From positions 161,274 to 225,273 of the forward strand of contig NZ_BDQM01000002.1 of the NCBI RefSeq assembly GCF_002207865.1: DNA of 64,000 nt. The letters run 5' to 3'. Below are positions 18,719 through 28,258 of the stretch, piece after piece. The notes beneath the pieces are model-generated. The model was not told where the DNA came from. It made no database searches and saw nothing but the letters and a program-made list of their open reading frames with translations. The stretch comes from Colwellia marinimaniae. GTDB taxonomy: Bacteria; Pseudomonadota; Gammaproteobacteria; Enterobacterales; Alteromonadaceae. Numbering within the stretch: position 1 is the stretch's first letter; each line of letters begins with the position of its first letter. The translations under genes and the position numbers were made by a program.

Positions 18719-19515
18719 TGAATAAAAACACTATTATTTTTATTACCATGTCATTGGTTTTTGGTGTTGGCGCTGTATTAATTGCCAAAAATTGGCTAAA
18801 TGATAGCCAGAAAGAATTAACCGAAGCACAAGTCAATATTGTTATGGCCGCAGTAAGTATTCCAACCGGCACTATTTTAACCGCTAAACATCTCAGTTTA
18901 AAAGTGTTTCCAAAATCAATGGCACCAGATAAAGCGGTGCAAAGTTTAGCTGAGGCTATCGGCAAAGTCGCTAAAAACCAATTTTACCTTGGCGATATTG
19001 TTAGACAAGAACGGTTGGCAAAACAAGGTGATGGCAGTTATTTAGCCAGTTTGATCGGCGAAAATATGCGCGCGATAACCATTCGAGTGAATGATGTTGT
19101 TGGTGTTGCTGGTTTTTTATTACCGGGCAACCGAGTAGATATTCTCAATACTTACCAGCAAGATGGCAAGCCCACAACCGAAGTGATTCTTTCCAATATC
19201 AATATACTGGCGGTTGATCAACGTGCCTCAAGCGGTGAAAACAAACCGCAACTGGTACGCGCGATCACCGTTGAGGTTGATTTAACCCAAGCAGAAATAC
19301 TAATGAGTGCCCGCAGAAGTGGTTATTTACAACTTGCCTTACGTAATCCAATTGATGACGAACCGGTAGTTATTGCCAGTGAAAAACCAGCAGCAGAGCC
19401 AAAAGTGGATGTTGTTGCTGATATTACACCTAAGCCTGCCCCTAAAATCCGCCAAAGGCAGAGAGTAGAGTTAATCAGAGGTGTTAGACAACAAACCGTG
19501 CAGGTAGATATTTAA
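18718..19515 (+). CDS. cpaB: Flp pilus assembly protein CpaB/RcpC
   Basis: 265 residues. An N-terminal hydrophobic segment (residues 5-22) anchors or exports the protein. A SAF domain follows (about residues 40-105, with IPTGTILTAKHLSLKVFP), and then the RcpC/CpaB region (GDIVRQERL, FLLPGNRVDIL). CpaB is periplasmic and works with the secretin encoded next. The C-terminal tail is basic and proline-rich. The start codon overlaps the stop of the ATPase gene by one base. Length and order match Tad loci elsewhere. Confidence 0.93.
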   Translation: MNKNTIIFITMSLVFGVGAVLIAKNWLNDSQKELTEAQVNIVMAAVSIPTGTILTAKHLSLKVFPKSMAPDKAVQSLAEAIGKVAKNQFYLGDIVRQERLAKQGDGSYLASLIGENMRAITIRVNDVVGVAGFLLPGNRVDILNTYQQDGKPTTEVILSNINILAVDQRASSGENKPQLVRAITVEVDLTQAEILMSARRSGYLQLALRNPIDDEPVVIASEKPAAEPKVDVVADITPKPAPKIRQRQRVELIRGVRQQTVQVDI

Positions 19516-19592
19516 TCGCTATTTAAAGCTGCCGTCGCTTAGCTATTAAATCGAATATATATTGAGGCTCTTGGGCTAATAAGGATACAGTC

Positions 19593-21059
19593 ATGAAAGG
19601 TAAAACCGTTAAACTAATTACCCTAATCAACTGCTCTATTTTATTGATAATAGTGCAATTATTCATTAGTTCGGCCGTATTAGCTGGGGGACCAACTAAA
19701 CTAATAAACGATGAATTAAAAGTGCCCATTTTCAAGTCAAGAAATCTAACTATGAATCAAACAGTCAGCCGAGTTTCAATAGGTAATGATAAAATAGCGG
19801 ATATCTTAATATTGCGTGCCAAAGAACTTTATATTGTCGGCAAGATGTTAGGTACCACCAATATCATGGTATGGGACGAAGAAGATAAATTGGTTGATAT
19901 TATCAACCTTGAAGTGACTCATGATTTACATAGTTTGCGCCAACGCTTATATCATTATCTGCCCGGTGAAAATATTGGTGTGGAAACATCGCAAGGACAA
20001 TTAGTACTCAGTGGTCAATCCTCGTCATTGGCAAAAATGAATACCGCAGTTGAGCTTGCTAGTGGTTATGCCGAAGCGGCATCGGTAGGTAACGTAAAAA
20101 GTAAAGTGCTCAATATGATTTCTATTGGTGGCGGCCATCAGGTCATGCTTGAAGTGACTGTCGCAGAAGTAAGCACTGAAATTGCGCGTAAATTTAATGC
20201 GCATATGTCGTTAACCTTTAAAGGCTCAGATGGCACCCTTGGTATGGTTAATGGCATTGGAGCAGGGGCGGCGGCCAGCCTTAGCAGTGGCTTTTTTGGC
20301 TCTTTAATTAATGGCGATATGCAGTTTAGCTTTGCCCTAGATGTTGCTAAACAAAATGGTTTAGCAAAAATACTGGCCGAGCCAAACATTACCGCCTTAA
20401 GTGGCCAGAAAGCTGAATTTTTAGCTGGTGGGGAATTTCCCGTGCCGGTACCTGGTGAAAAAGGTACCACGATACAATTTAAAAATTTCGGGGTCGGCGT
20501 AAGCTTTGTACCGACGGTATTAGATTCAGGAAAAATCAATTTAAACCTCAAGATATTAGTCAGTGAATTAAGTAATTCTCATGGCGTTGGCGTTACCCCC
20601 ATAGGTTCATCATCAACCTTAATAGTCCCTTCAATTATCAAAAGATCGGCGGAAACCACAGTGGAACTTGCTGATGGCCAAACCATAGCTATCGGTGGTT
20701 TGTTAAGTGATACCTTACGCGACAGTGTGAGTAAGATACCAGGTTTGGGAGATTTGCCCATTTTAGGACAGTTGTTTCGTAGCCATGAATATATTAGTGG
20801 TCAAACGGAATTAGTCATTCTGGTAACACCCCGATTAGTCAGACCCTTTAATAAAAAAGATATTTCCTTACCTACCGATGGCTTTGTGCCCGTCTCCGAT
20901 ATGGAGTTTTATCTATTAGGCACAATGACCCGGCAAAACAGCCAAAAAGCAACGACATCACCGAATCAAGCAGCAAACCATAACACGCTTATTTTAACCA
21001 ATGATGGCGGCACTAATCAGCGTTATGGTCATCAACTTAAAGTAACTAAAAGCGATTAA
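19593..21059 (+). CDS. cpaC: Tad pilus secretin CpaC/RcpA
   Basis: 488 residues with a signal peptide ending near VLAGG. The N-terminal pilus-assembly domain (KSRNLTMNQTVSRVSIGND) and a BON-like segment (about 110-160) come first. The secretin domain has the typical VPVPG and the final LADGQTIAIGGLL, IPGLGDLPILGQLFRS and LVILVTPRLV blocks. It should form the outer-membrane channel through which the Flp pilus exits. Gap to cpaB is 77 bases; the next gene follows after 29. After residue 440 comes a Gln/Asn/Thr-rich tail. Confidence 0.95.
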   Translation: MKGKTVKLITLINCSILLIIVQLFISSAVLAGGPTKLINDELKVPIFKSRNLTMNQTVSRVSIGNDKIADILILRAKELYIVGKMLGTTNIMVWDEEDKLVDIINLEVTHDLHSLRQRLYHYLPGENIGVETSQGQLVLSGQSSSLAKMNTAVELASGYAEAASVGNVKSKVLNMISIGGGHQVMLEVTVAEVSTEIARKFNAHMSLTFKGSDGTLGMVNGIGAGAAASLSSGFFGSLINGDMQFSFALDVAKQNGLAKILAEPNITALSGQKAEFLAGGEFPVPVPGEKGTTIQFKNFGVGVSFVPTVLDSGKINLNLKILVSELSNSHGVGVTPIGSSSTLIVPSIIKRSAETTVELADGQTIAIGGLLSDTLRDSVSKIPGLGDLPILGQLFRSHEYISGQTELVILVTPRLVRPFNKKDISLPTDGFVPVSDMEFYLLGTMTRQNSQKATTSPNQAANHNTLILTNDGGTNQRYGHQLKVTKSD

Positions 21060-21088
21060 TAGCCCTAAAATTTAATAAGGAGTTAGTA

Positions 21089-21355
21089 ATGAAAAAATGT
21101 AACTTACTCAACAGTACATTGTTAGCCTTATCAAGCGTACTGATATTGGGCTGTGCCGAGCAACCTAGTTATCAGCTAGCCGTATCGAGCCAACAAATAA
21201 AACAAGTGCAAATACTCAACCCCAACGCAGCAGAGCTAAATGATGGCATTATTGCCACCTTAAATGGTAACTACGGCCAGCATGTCATTAAAAAATATCA
21301 ACGCAGTGTTTACAGCATGAAAGAATCTCGTCAAATGACACAGAACACTAAGTAG
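21089..21355 (+). CDS. Small Tad-locus lipoprotein
   Basis: 88 residues with a lipoprotein signal peptide (lipobox LILGC, lipidated cysteine at residue 22). The mature part is only about 67 residues, hydrophilic, with no recognised domain. It sits between the secretin and TadG-like genes, where other Tad loci carry a lipoprotein such as CpaD that helps the secretin; no CpaD sequence motif can be seen here. A pilotin-like role is therefore inference. The gene is preceded by AAGGAG at good spacing. Confidence 0.75.
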   Translation: MKKCNLLNSTLLALSSVLILGCAEQPSYQLAVSSQQIKQVQILNPNAAELNDGIIATLNGNYGQHVIKKYQRSVYSMKESRQMTQNTK

Positions 21356-21366
21356 GTTAAATACTT

Positions 21367-22683
21367 ATGTTATATCTCCCGCATACACATAGGCCAACAA
21401 CAGACCAAGGTTGTCAAAAAGGTAATGTACTGGTGCTTTTTGTTATCAGTTTATTAGCACTGATAACGCTGGCATCCTTGGCCTTAGATGGCGGCCATTT
21501 ATTATTAAATAAAGGCCGCTTGCAAAATCTGGTAGATGCTGCCGCCTTACATGCCGCCAAAGAGCTGGATCAGGGGGCAACTAAGGCACAAGCATCGGCT
21601 GCCGCTATCAATTTATTACAAATAAATCTTGCCCATACCGATCAACAAGAATTATCCCGTGCTATCGCTTTTGATGGCGATACTAGCGCCTTGTTAACCA
21701 TAGCGTATTCTGTCGAAGCGGATCCATTTAGTGCCGTCACTGACCCCAGTATTGACGCTCAATTTGTCAAGGTTTCACTAAAGAAAATAACCTTAGATAA
21801 CTTTCTCGCCCATGTTTTTAGTTTTAATAAACGCGTTTCTGCTACTGCTTTGGCAGGCCCTAGTACCGCAATAAAGAATTGTTTTACTAAAGTAGTGCCA
21901 ATGATGGTTTGTGGCACCCCAAATACGAAGAATTTTGGCTTAGATGAAAATAGGTTATATATGATGAAACTGGGCTCTCATACCAGCTTACCCGTTGGTC
22001 CAGGTAACTTTCAATTGCTTGCTCTAGGAGGTAGTTCCAGCGCCGATGTTATTCTCAAAGGCCTGGCTGGCGCGCCAAATCAAATTGATACTTGCTTTAA
22101 TGCAACAGTAAATTATACAACTGCGTCCGGTAATAAAGTAAACGCTGTAGCTACAGGGCTTAACACTCGTTTAGGACTATGGGAGCGGAACATCCGAGGA
22201 GAAGAACTAACTTACCACAGAGATGAAAATATTTGTCAAGGGGAGATAATTACTATTGCAGACATTGAAGTGGATGGTGTAATAAATGAGGATGCTTTAG
22301 CTGCTGCATATGAGCATAAAGCATACCAAGCAGCTTGGTATATAGAGGACAATGAAATAAGTGGCTGCACCGTACCAACCATGGGGTTAAGCAATCCCCC
22401 CCCAAACGAGGAAAATTTTAGTTTCGCTGATCACGCAACACACAGACGAAGAATTATGCCTCTAGTGGTTGGCGAATGTAACAGTTCGGGACAGGTTAAT
22501 TTTTTAGGGGTTCGTTGCTTTTTTCTCACTCAAAAAGTCGAACATAAAGGCCTGACTTCTTATGTAATAGGGGAGTTTATTGATGATTGCCCGGGTGGCG
22601 GTAATCCGAGCTTAGCGCCTGTGGATACGCCAGGCCCTTATAAAATGGTGTTATACCATGTACCTGGCAGTACCGATTCTTAG
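21367..22683 (+). CDS. tadG: TadG-like protein with N-terminal Tad domain
   Basis: 438 residues. Near the N-terminus a membrane helix is followed by LALDGGHLLLNKGRLQNLVDAA split over the Tad (PF13400) signature, then AALHAAKEL. The rest (about 170-438) contains many cysteines and glycines and no recognisable von Willebrand domain. TadG proteins are membrane-anchored and needed for pilus biogenesis, perhaps at the pilus tip. The part from about 22080 to 22560 has codon choice and composition unlike its neighbours by eye, suggesting a variable or exchanged domain. Next gene begins nine bases later. Confidence 0.82.
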   Translation: MLYLPHTHRPTTDQGCQKGNVLVLFVISLLALITLASLALDGGHLLLNKGRLQNLVDAAALHAAKELDQGATKAQASAAAINLLQINLAHTDQQELSRAIAFDGDTSALLTIAYSVEADPFSAVTDPSIDAQFVKVSLKKITLDNFLAHVFSFNKRVSATALAGPSTAIKNCFTKVVPMMVCGTPNTKNFGLDENRLYMMKLGSHTSLPVGPGNFQLLALGGSSSADVILKGLAGAPNQIDTCFNATVNYTTASGNKVNAVATGLNTRLGLWERNIRGEELTYHRDENICQGEIITIADIEVDGVINEDALAAAYEHKAYQAAWYIEDNEISGCTVPTMGLSNPPPNEENFSFADHATHRRRIMPLVVGECNSSGQVNFLGVRCFFLTQKVEHKGLTSYVIGEFIDDCPGGGNPSLAPVDTPGPYKMVLYHVPGSTDS

Positions 22684-22692
22684 GAGTAATGT

Positions 22693-23175
22693 ATGATAAC
22701 TATCAAAAACAAGATAACCGCAGCTAGCATAACTAATAAAAGTAAACAACAAGGTTTTGCCGCCATCGAATTTACGCTGGTATTGCCCTTTTTATTACTG
22801 TTAATTTTTGCCAGTGCTGAATTTGGCCGCTTGATGTTGCAATACAATACCCTGAATAAGTCGGTCAGAGATGCTAGTCGCTATTTAACGGCTAAGGCTA
22901 AAACTGGTACCAACGACGAAATAAGCATATCCGGTGTTACTTGGGACGAAGTAAAGAATTTAATACGCTATGGTCAACACGCTAACGCTAACTTACTGCT
23001 GCCCAATCTTAATGATGATGATATCAGCTTCAGTATTAGCGGCGATTTTATCACCATCACCGTGACTTATGATTGGCAACCGATATTTTCTGACACTTTT
23101 TTTACTTTCGGTTTAGGTGATGATATTGATTTAAGCTTTCCGCTGATATCGACCTATACCATGAGGGCTTTATAA
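22693..23175 (+). CDS. tadE: TadE-like pseudopilin
   Basis: 160 residues with the TadE signature: GFAAIEFTLVLPFLLLLIF forms the cleavage-site and membrane segment, with the characteristic glutamate, followed by EFGRLM and the conserved DASRYL. Such pseudopilins are processed by the same prepilin peptidase as Flp and are needed for pilus assembly. The remainder is a small periplasmic domain. The gene begins nine bases after tadG, and the next pseudopilin begins two bases after its stop. Confidence 0.9.
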   Translation: MITIKNKITAASITNKSKQQGFAAIEFTLVLPFLLLLIFASAEFGRLMLQYNTLNKSVRDASRYLTAKAKTGTNDEISISGVTWDEVKNLIRYGQHANANLLLPNLNDDDISFSISGDFITITVTYDWQPIFSDTFFTFGLGDDIDLSFPLISTYTMRAL

Positions 23176-23177
23176 CC

Positions 23178-23678
23178 ATGTTTAGAGGCGGTAGAGAACT
23201 TAAAAAAAACCGACAAAATGGCGTTTATACCATAGAGTTTGCCATTGTCGGTGCGGTATTTTTTTTACTGTTATTTGCAGTATTTGAAGTAGGACGGTTA
23301 TTTTTTGTGTGGAATATACTCACCGAAGCCTCAAGGCGCGGCGCCAGATTAGCAACGGTTTGTCATTTCGACCATAGTTCAATGTCCGCTTTTGATCCTA
23401 TGCTCGCAGCTGCCCTGTTTGACAAAATACCGATGGCGCCAAACCTAGGCATAACAAATTTACAAATAAGTTACCTAGAACTAGATGGTTCGCCAGTAAC
23501 TGATATTGATAAAATAAAACTTGTTAGAGCAGAAATAATTAATTACCAACACCAGTTAATCATTCCTGGTTTATTTTTAACGCTTAACTCACCTAGTTTT
23601 GCCACCACATTACCAAGAGAAAGCTTAGGTGCAACACGAACAAAATATAGCTATTGTTTGCCAAGTGACGCCACATAG
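23178..23678 (+). CDS. TadE/TadF-like pseudopilin
   Basis: 166 residues. NGVYTIEFAIVGAVFFLLLF carries the processing site and hydrophobic helix, and EVGRLFFVWNIL plus EASRRGARLAT follow as in TadE/TadF proteins. It contains several cysteines, including one near the C-terminus (YCLP). It is related to the preceding gene but not a recent duplicate, as sequences outside the helix differ. Probable partner of TadE in the pseudopilin complex. Naming as TadF is by position, so no symbol is given. Confidence 0.85.
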   Translation: MFRGGRELKKNRQNGVYTIEFAIVGAVFFLLLFAVFEVGRLFFVWNILTEASRRGARLATVCHFDHSSMSAFDPMLAAALFDKIPMAPNLGITNLQISYLELDGSPVTDIDKIKLVRAEIINYQHQLIIPGLFLTLNSPSFATTLPRESLGATRTKYSYCLPSDAT

Positions 23679-23731
23679 TTATAGCGTTGATAAGAATATA
23701 TTGCTAAGGAACAGTTATTTAAGGAAGACTT

Positions 23732-24973
23732 ATGAATAGTAAAAATATCAATAATGTTGTTGATTTACCTGATGGAAGGTTAACTGTGACTGATAACTTT
23801 TTCAAAAAGAAGCAAAGCCTACCAGTTCACTTAGCTGTGCTCGTTATTTGTAGCGAAGTTAATATGCAAGTTACGCTTACTAGTCAATTTAACTTAATAA
23901 GTAATTTAAACGTTGAATTCAGTGAAAAAATACCAGAGCAATTTAGTCAGTTTGAATTAGTTATCTTAGCCATTAATAAAGACAATGATACTTGCCAACA
24001 GGTTATTGAAAAATTGGCCCTTGAGCATATGCCTACATTATTGTTAGGTGATGGTATTGCCGCTGATATTATTCGAACAGCGATGCATCATCATGTACTA
24101 GATATTATTCCTTTTGACGATATTGAGCAGGAGCTTTTTAATACCTTAACCTTATCAGCCAATAATATTTTAAAAACAAAAAAAGTTGCCCCTGTTATTA
24201 GCATCATTAATGGTAAGTCAGGCTCAGGTGCTAGTTTTATTACCGCTTGTTTAGGTGAGATTAGTGCCAACCTCTGTCCAGATGAAATAGTACTTATTGA
24301 TGCAGATTTACACTACGGCTCTCTCGCTGACTCCCTCAACCTTAAAGCCAATTATTTCTTGACCGATGCGCTAAATGAAATTGATAAACTGGATAACATG
24401 GCGATAAAGTCTATGATGACCAAACGCAATAATTTAAGCTTGTTAGCCAGTAAAGCCTACGCTCAACTTGATCAAGAGCAAAATAAAAACTTTAAGCACT
24501 TAGAGCAGCTTATATGGAAAATAAAACTAAATCATGATTTGATTTTAGTCGATTTATCTCGTGGTTTAGATATGCTCACCTTGCCTTTAGTCTCACTATC
24601 TAGCCAGTTTCTCATTGTTGTCCAACAAAATATTGTTAGTTTGAGAGAAGCCAAAGCCCTTATTCAACAACTAACGGAACGAATGGGTGTCAGCAAGAAT
24701 ATGATTCAAATAATAGTTAATCGTCATTCCAAAAAAGTCACTCATATTAGCCTTAATGATATAAAAAAAGCCTTGCTTATCGATAGTGTTTTTTATGTCA
24801 GTAATAATTATCAATTAGCTAGTTCTTGTACCGATTTAGGATCGCCTTTAGCAAAACTGACCGAGAACAAAATCATCCATAAAGAAATTTGTACCATTAT
24901 AAGAAATGCTTTTCCGATTAAGTTCCCCAAAGAAAAGCCAAACTTTTTCAGTAAAATTTTCGGAGGTGCGTAA
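23732..24973 (+). CDS. tadZ: Pilus localisation ATPase TadZ/CpaE
   Basis: 413 residues. The N-terminal region (about 30-140) resembles an atypical receiver domain. The C-terminal part is a ParA/MinD-type ATPase: the deviant Walker loop GKSGSGAS (161-168) keeps the first, signature-position lysine but lacks the usual GK[ST] lysine, as in other TadZ proteins, and LIDADLHYGSLAD follows. TadZ proteins place the pilus machine at a cell pole. The stop overlaps the start of tadA (the TAATG arrangement), so these two are translationally coupled. Confidence 0.92.
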   Translation: MNSKNINNVVDLPDGRLTVTDNFFKKKQSLPVHLAVLVICSEVNMQVTLTSQFNLISNLNVEFSEKIPEQFSQFELVILAINKDNDTCQQVIEKLALEHMPTLLLGDGIAADIIRTAMHHHVLDIIPFDDIEQELFNTLTLSANNILKTKKVAPVISIINGKSGSGASFITACLGEISANLCPDEIVLIDADLHYGSLADSLNLKANYFLTDALNEIDKLDNMAIKSMMTKRNNLSLLASKAYAQLDQEQNKNFKHLEQLIWKIKLNHDLILVDLSRGLDMLTLPLVSLSSQFLIVVQQNIVSLREAKALIQQLTERMGVSKNMIQIIVNRHSKKVTHISLNDIKKALLIDSVFYVSNNYQLASSCTDLGSPLAKLTENKIIHKEICTIIRNAFPIKFPKEKPNFFSKIFGGA

Positions 24974-26295
24974 TGTTACTTGATACAAAAACAGTAGATC
25001 CCTTTAGTATTTTAACTGCTGAGGATATGCAAACTAAGCAAGAAATTTTTGGCAAGATATTAACCTTGTTAGATTTGTCCGTATTGGAAACTATGGAGAA
25101 TAAGATCGCGAAAGCGCAAATTACCGAGTTATGCTGTAGTTTATTAGATGAATTAACCCGACCAATAAGTTTAAACGTTCGTCAAATATTGATAAAGCTA
25201 ATTATTGATGAAATTTTAGGGCTTGGTCCGTTAGAAACCCTGTTAGAAGATCCGACAATTGCCGATATTTTAGTTAACCGCTATGACAGTATTTATGTAG
25301 AACGTAAGGGGAAATTAGAAAAAGTAGCGGTGAAATTTTATGATGATAAACATCTACTTAGTATTATTGATCGCATTGTTTCTAGTGTCGGTCGCCGAGT
25401 TGATGAATCATCGCCTATGGTAGATGCCCGCCTTAAAGATGGTAGTAGAGTCAATGCCATTATTCCTCCCTTAGCCCTTGATGGTCCGGTTTTATCTATT
25501 CGCCGTTTTACTGTCGATAAACTCTCAGCCGAACAGCTCATTGACTACGGCACTATGAGCTACGAAATGGGACAACTAATCAAAGCGGTTGTTAAGGGTA
25601 AGCTTAATGTGTTGATTTCAGGGGGTACTGGTAGTGGTAAAACCACACTACTTAATATTTTATCGGGTTACATCCCTGAAGACGAACGGATTATCACCAT
25701 AGAAGATTCAGCGGAATTACAATTACAGCAGCCGCACACGGTCCGTTTAGAAACACGTCCAGCCAATATCGAAGGTAAGGGCGAAATATCACAACGAGAT
25801 CTGGTGAAAAATTGTTTAAGAATGCGTCCTGACCGAATTGTTATTGGTGAAGTGAGAGGAGCAGAAGCCATAGATATGTTGGCGGCGATGAATACCGGTC
25901 ATGAAGGTTCACTAACTACTTTGCACGCCAACTCTCCTCGCGATGCCTTAGGTCGTTTAGAAAATATGATTTGTATGGGCGGTTTTGACATGCCTATACA
26001 TAATATTAGAGCGCAAATATCTTCTGCCATTGATGTGGTGGTGCAGTTACAACGTCAAGAAGATGGTTGTCGACGCATTACCAGTATTCAAGAAGTTACT
26101 GGCATGGAAGGGGATGTGATTACCATGTCGGAAATTTTCACTTTCAAACGAGAGGATAAAGATGAACAAGGAAATATAATAGGCAGTTACCAAGCCACGG
26201 GAGTAATACCAGAATTTCATCGTCAATTAGCCCTTAAGGGGATCGACTTACCTTATAGCTTATTTGGCATTGATGAATCAACAGTGAATTTCTAA
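24973..26295 (+). CDS. tadA: Tad pilus motor ATPase TadA/CpaF
   Basis: 440 residues of the type II/IV secretion ATPase family. Walker A GGTGSGKTT starts at residue 217. The Asp-box region IIEDSAELQL, the Walker B segment MRPDRIVIGEVRG and the His-box TGHEGSLTTLHANS are all intact. This cytoplasmic hexamer powers assembly, and in some Tad systems retraction, of Flp pili. It overlaps tadZ by one base and is followed after 11 bases by tadB. Length is normal for CpaF. Confidence 0.97.
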   Translation: MLLDTKTVDPFSILTAEDMQTKQEIFGKILTLLDLSVLETMENKIAKAQITELCCSLLDELTRPISLNVRQILIKLIIDEILGLGPLETLLEDPTIADILVNRYDSIYVERKGKLEKVAVKFYDDKHLLSIIDRIVSSVGRRVDESSPMVDARLKDGSRVNAIIPPLALDGPVLSIRRFTVDKLSAEQLIDYGTMSYEMGQLIKAVVKGKLNVLISGGTGSGKTTLLNILSGYIPEDERIITIEDSAELQLQQPHTVRLETRPANIEGKGEISQRDLVKNCLRMRPDRIVIGEVRGAEAIDMLAAMNTGHEGSLTTLHANSPRDALGRLENMICMGGFDMPIHNIRAQISSAIDVVVQLQRQEDGCRRITSIQEVTGMEGDVITMSEIFTFKREDKDEQGNIIGSYQATGVIPEFHRQLALKGIDLPYSLFGIDESTVNF

Positions 26296-26306
26296 TAGGA
26301 GGCATT

Positions 26307-27275
26307 ATGAGTCCGCAACTTATATTTTTACTTTTAGTTTTTGCCGCAGTCGTTTTATTGGCACAAAGTTTGTTCGTTTCAGTCTACAGTCCTCAAAGGG
26401 CTGATACCAAGCAGCTAAAAAAACATTTACTTTCTCTGGCATTAACAGACAAAAACATTGAAAGAAATATATTACTCAATAGTAGAGTCGCGCACTTACC
26501 CCCTTTTACTCGCTGGTTAGAGACCTTACCTTTGATTGAAAATTTAACCTATAAAATGGAAATATCAGGGTCAAAACTATTAGGTCATCAATATTTAGCT
26601 ATCGCCTTAGCCACGAGTAGCTTGGCCTTTATTACCGTTAGTTTCTTCAGCAAGGATTGGTTATTTAGTTTGATAATTGCCTTGCTGACTTTACTGGCGT
26701 TTCATCTCAAATTAAATCGCGATACCACGCTTCGTATGGAAAAAATTGAAGAGCAATTTCCTGAAGCCATGGACGTACTAAAAAGAGGTTTACAAGCAGG
26801 TTATGCTTTTAGTGATGCGATTAAGCTGGTTTTTGAGGAAATGGACGGTTATTTAGCCGATGAATTTAAGATAATGTTTAATCGCATTAATTTTGGTAAT
26901 GACACAAAAACAGCACTACTTTATTTTGTCAAACGAGTGCCCAGCACTTCAGCAATGGCTTTTTCCAGTGCCGTTGCTATTCAAAAATCCACGGGTGGTA
27001 ATCTTGCCGAAAATATTGATAAATTATCGAAAGTGATCAGGCAACGATTCACCTTCAAAAGAAAGATAAAAACCTTGTCCGCAGAAGGCCGTCTTTCCGG
27101 TTGGGTTTTAGTGTTAATGCCCTTTGTACTCTTTGCCGTTTTATACATCTCGTCGCCAAATTATGTGGCTGAATTAACCTCAACACCCGCGGGTATTAAC
27201 CTGCTTAAATGGGGAGGAGCTGGCATGCTGTTAGGCATTTTTTGGATAAAAAAACTGATTCAAATAGAGGTATAA
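26307..27275 (+). CDS. tadB: Inner-membrane platform protein TadB
   Basis: 322 residues. One hydrophobic segment lies at the N-terminus, a pair near residues 85-125 and another pair near the C-terminus (WVLVLMPFVLFAVLYIS). The cytoplasmic T2SSF domain contains EQFPEAMDVLKRGLQAGYAF and STGGNLAENIDKLS, typical of TadB. It forms the assembly platform with TadC under the TadA motor. AGGAGG precedes the ATG, one of the best ribosome sites in the locus. Confidence 0.94.
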   Translation: MSPQLIFLLLVFAAVVLLAQSLFVSVYSPQRADTKQLKKHLLSLALTDKNIERNILLNSRVAHLPPFTRWLETLPLIENLTYKMEISGSKLLGHQYLAIALATSSLAFITVSFFSKDWLFSLIIALLTLLAFHLKLNRDTTLRMEKIEEQFPEAMDVLKRGLQAGYAFSDAIKLVFEEMDGYLADEFKIMFNRINFGNDTKTALLYFVKRVPSTSAMAFSSAVAIQKSTGGNLAENIDKLSKVIRQRFTFKRKIKTLSAEGRLSGWVLVLMPFVLFAVLYISSPNYVAELTSTPAGINLLKWGGAGMLLGIFWIKKLIQIEV

Positions 27276-27278
27276 ACT

Positions 27279-28256
27279 ATGGAATATATACAAGGTTTGT
27301 TGCTAAGTTTTACTGATAACAAAGTCATGGTTGAATGGGTGATTTATATTGTCGCAGCCACCGCTGGTGTGACTTTAGCTATGGCATTTTACTATTTCTT
27401 TTCAGGAATTTATTCGCCGGTAAAGGCGCAGATAGACAAGCTTAAAAAACAGCCCTTATCAGCAACACATCAACAAGAAGATTACACCACTACGCTGGAG
27501 CATAATTTAAATAAACTTAAATACCTGCCATTAATTAATAACCGATTTTCGGGCGATAAAGCCACCAGAAAATTACTTATACATGCGGGCTATCATTCAA
27601 CCAATGCTTTAAAAATATTTAATGCCCTGAAATTAATGTCGATGTTATCTGGCGTAACCCTTGCTATTGTGGTGATGAAATTTTCTGGTGGCATATCTAT
27701 GTTAGTTACCTTATATATTTTCGCCTTTATTATCGGCTTAACTTATATATTGCCAGCACTAATACTGCATAAGTTGGCTGATCGGCGCATGAAAGAGCTG
27801 CGTAAGTTTTTCCCCGATGCGTTGGATTTATTAATAGTCTGTTGTGAGGCCGGTTTAGGCTTATTAGAGGCATTTCAACGCGTTAAAAATGAACTGGAAT
27901 TTGTCCACCCGACCCTAGCCCATGAACTTGGTTTGGTTTGCAGTAAAGTTCGCGTCGGTTTATCAATGCAGCAAGCATTACAGGAATTTAGTGACCGAAC
28001 TGGCTTAGAAGATATAAGAGGCTTAAATTCAGTTATTGTACAAAGCCTGAGGCTTGGTACTGGTGTCGCTGAAACTATTCGGGTTTATGCCGATGAGTAT
28101 CGGGATAAACGCTTACAGGCGGCGGAAGAAAATGCCGCTAAACTTGGCGTAAAAATGATTTTTCCGATGATGTTTTGTATTTGGCCCTCTTTCTTTATTG
28201 TTGCCATTGGCCCCGCAGTATTGAAAGTAATGAATGTTTGGGATAAGGCGTTTTAG
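27279..28256 (+). CDS. tadC: Inner-membrane platform protein TadC
   Basis: 325 residues, paralogous to TadB. It has an N-terminal helix, a central helix pair (about 115-165), the T2SSF core with FFPDALDLLIVCCEAGLGL and SLRLGTGVAETIRVYADEYR, and a C-terminal helix. It partners TadB in the platform. It starts three bases after the tadB stop and ends just before tadD, so the four motor and platform genes form one translational unit. Confidence 0.94.
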   Translation: MEYIQGLLLSFTDNKVMVEWVIYIVAATAGVTLAMAFYYFFSGIYSPVKAQIDKLKKQPLSATHQQEDYTTTLEHNLNKLKYLPLINNRFSGDKATRKLLIHAGYHSTNALKIFNALKLMSMLSGVTLAIVVMKFSGGISMLVTLYIFAFIIGLTYILPALILHKLADRRMKELRKFFPDALDLLIVCCEAGLGLLEAFQRVKNELEFVHPTLAHELGLVCSKVRVGLSMQQALQEFSDRTGLEDIRGLNSVIVQSLRLGTGVAETIRVYADEYRDKRLQAAEENAAKLGVKMIFPMMFCIWPSFFIVAIGPAVLKVMNVWDKAF

Positions 28257-28258
28257 TG

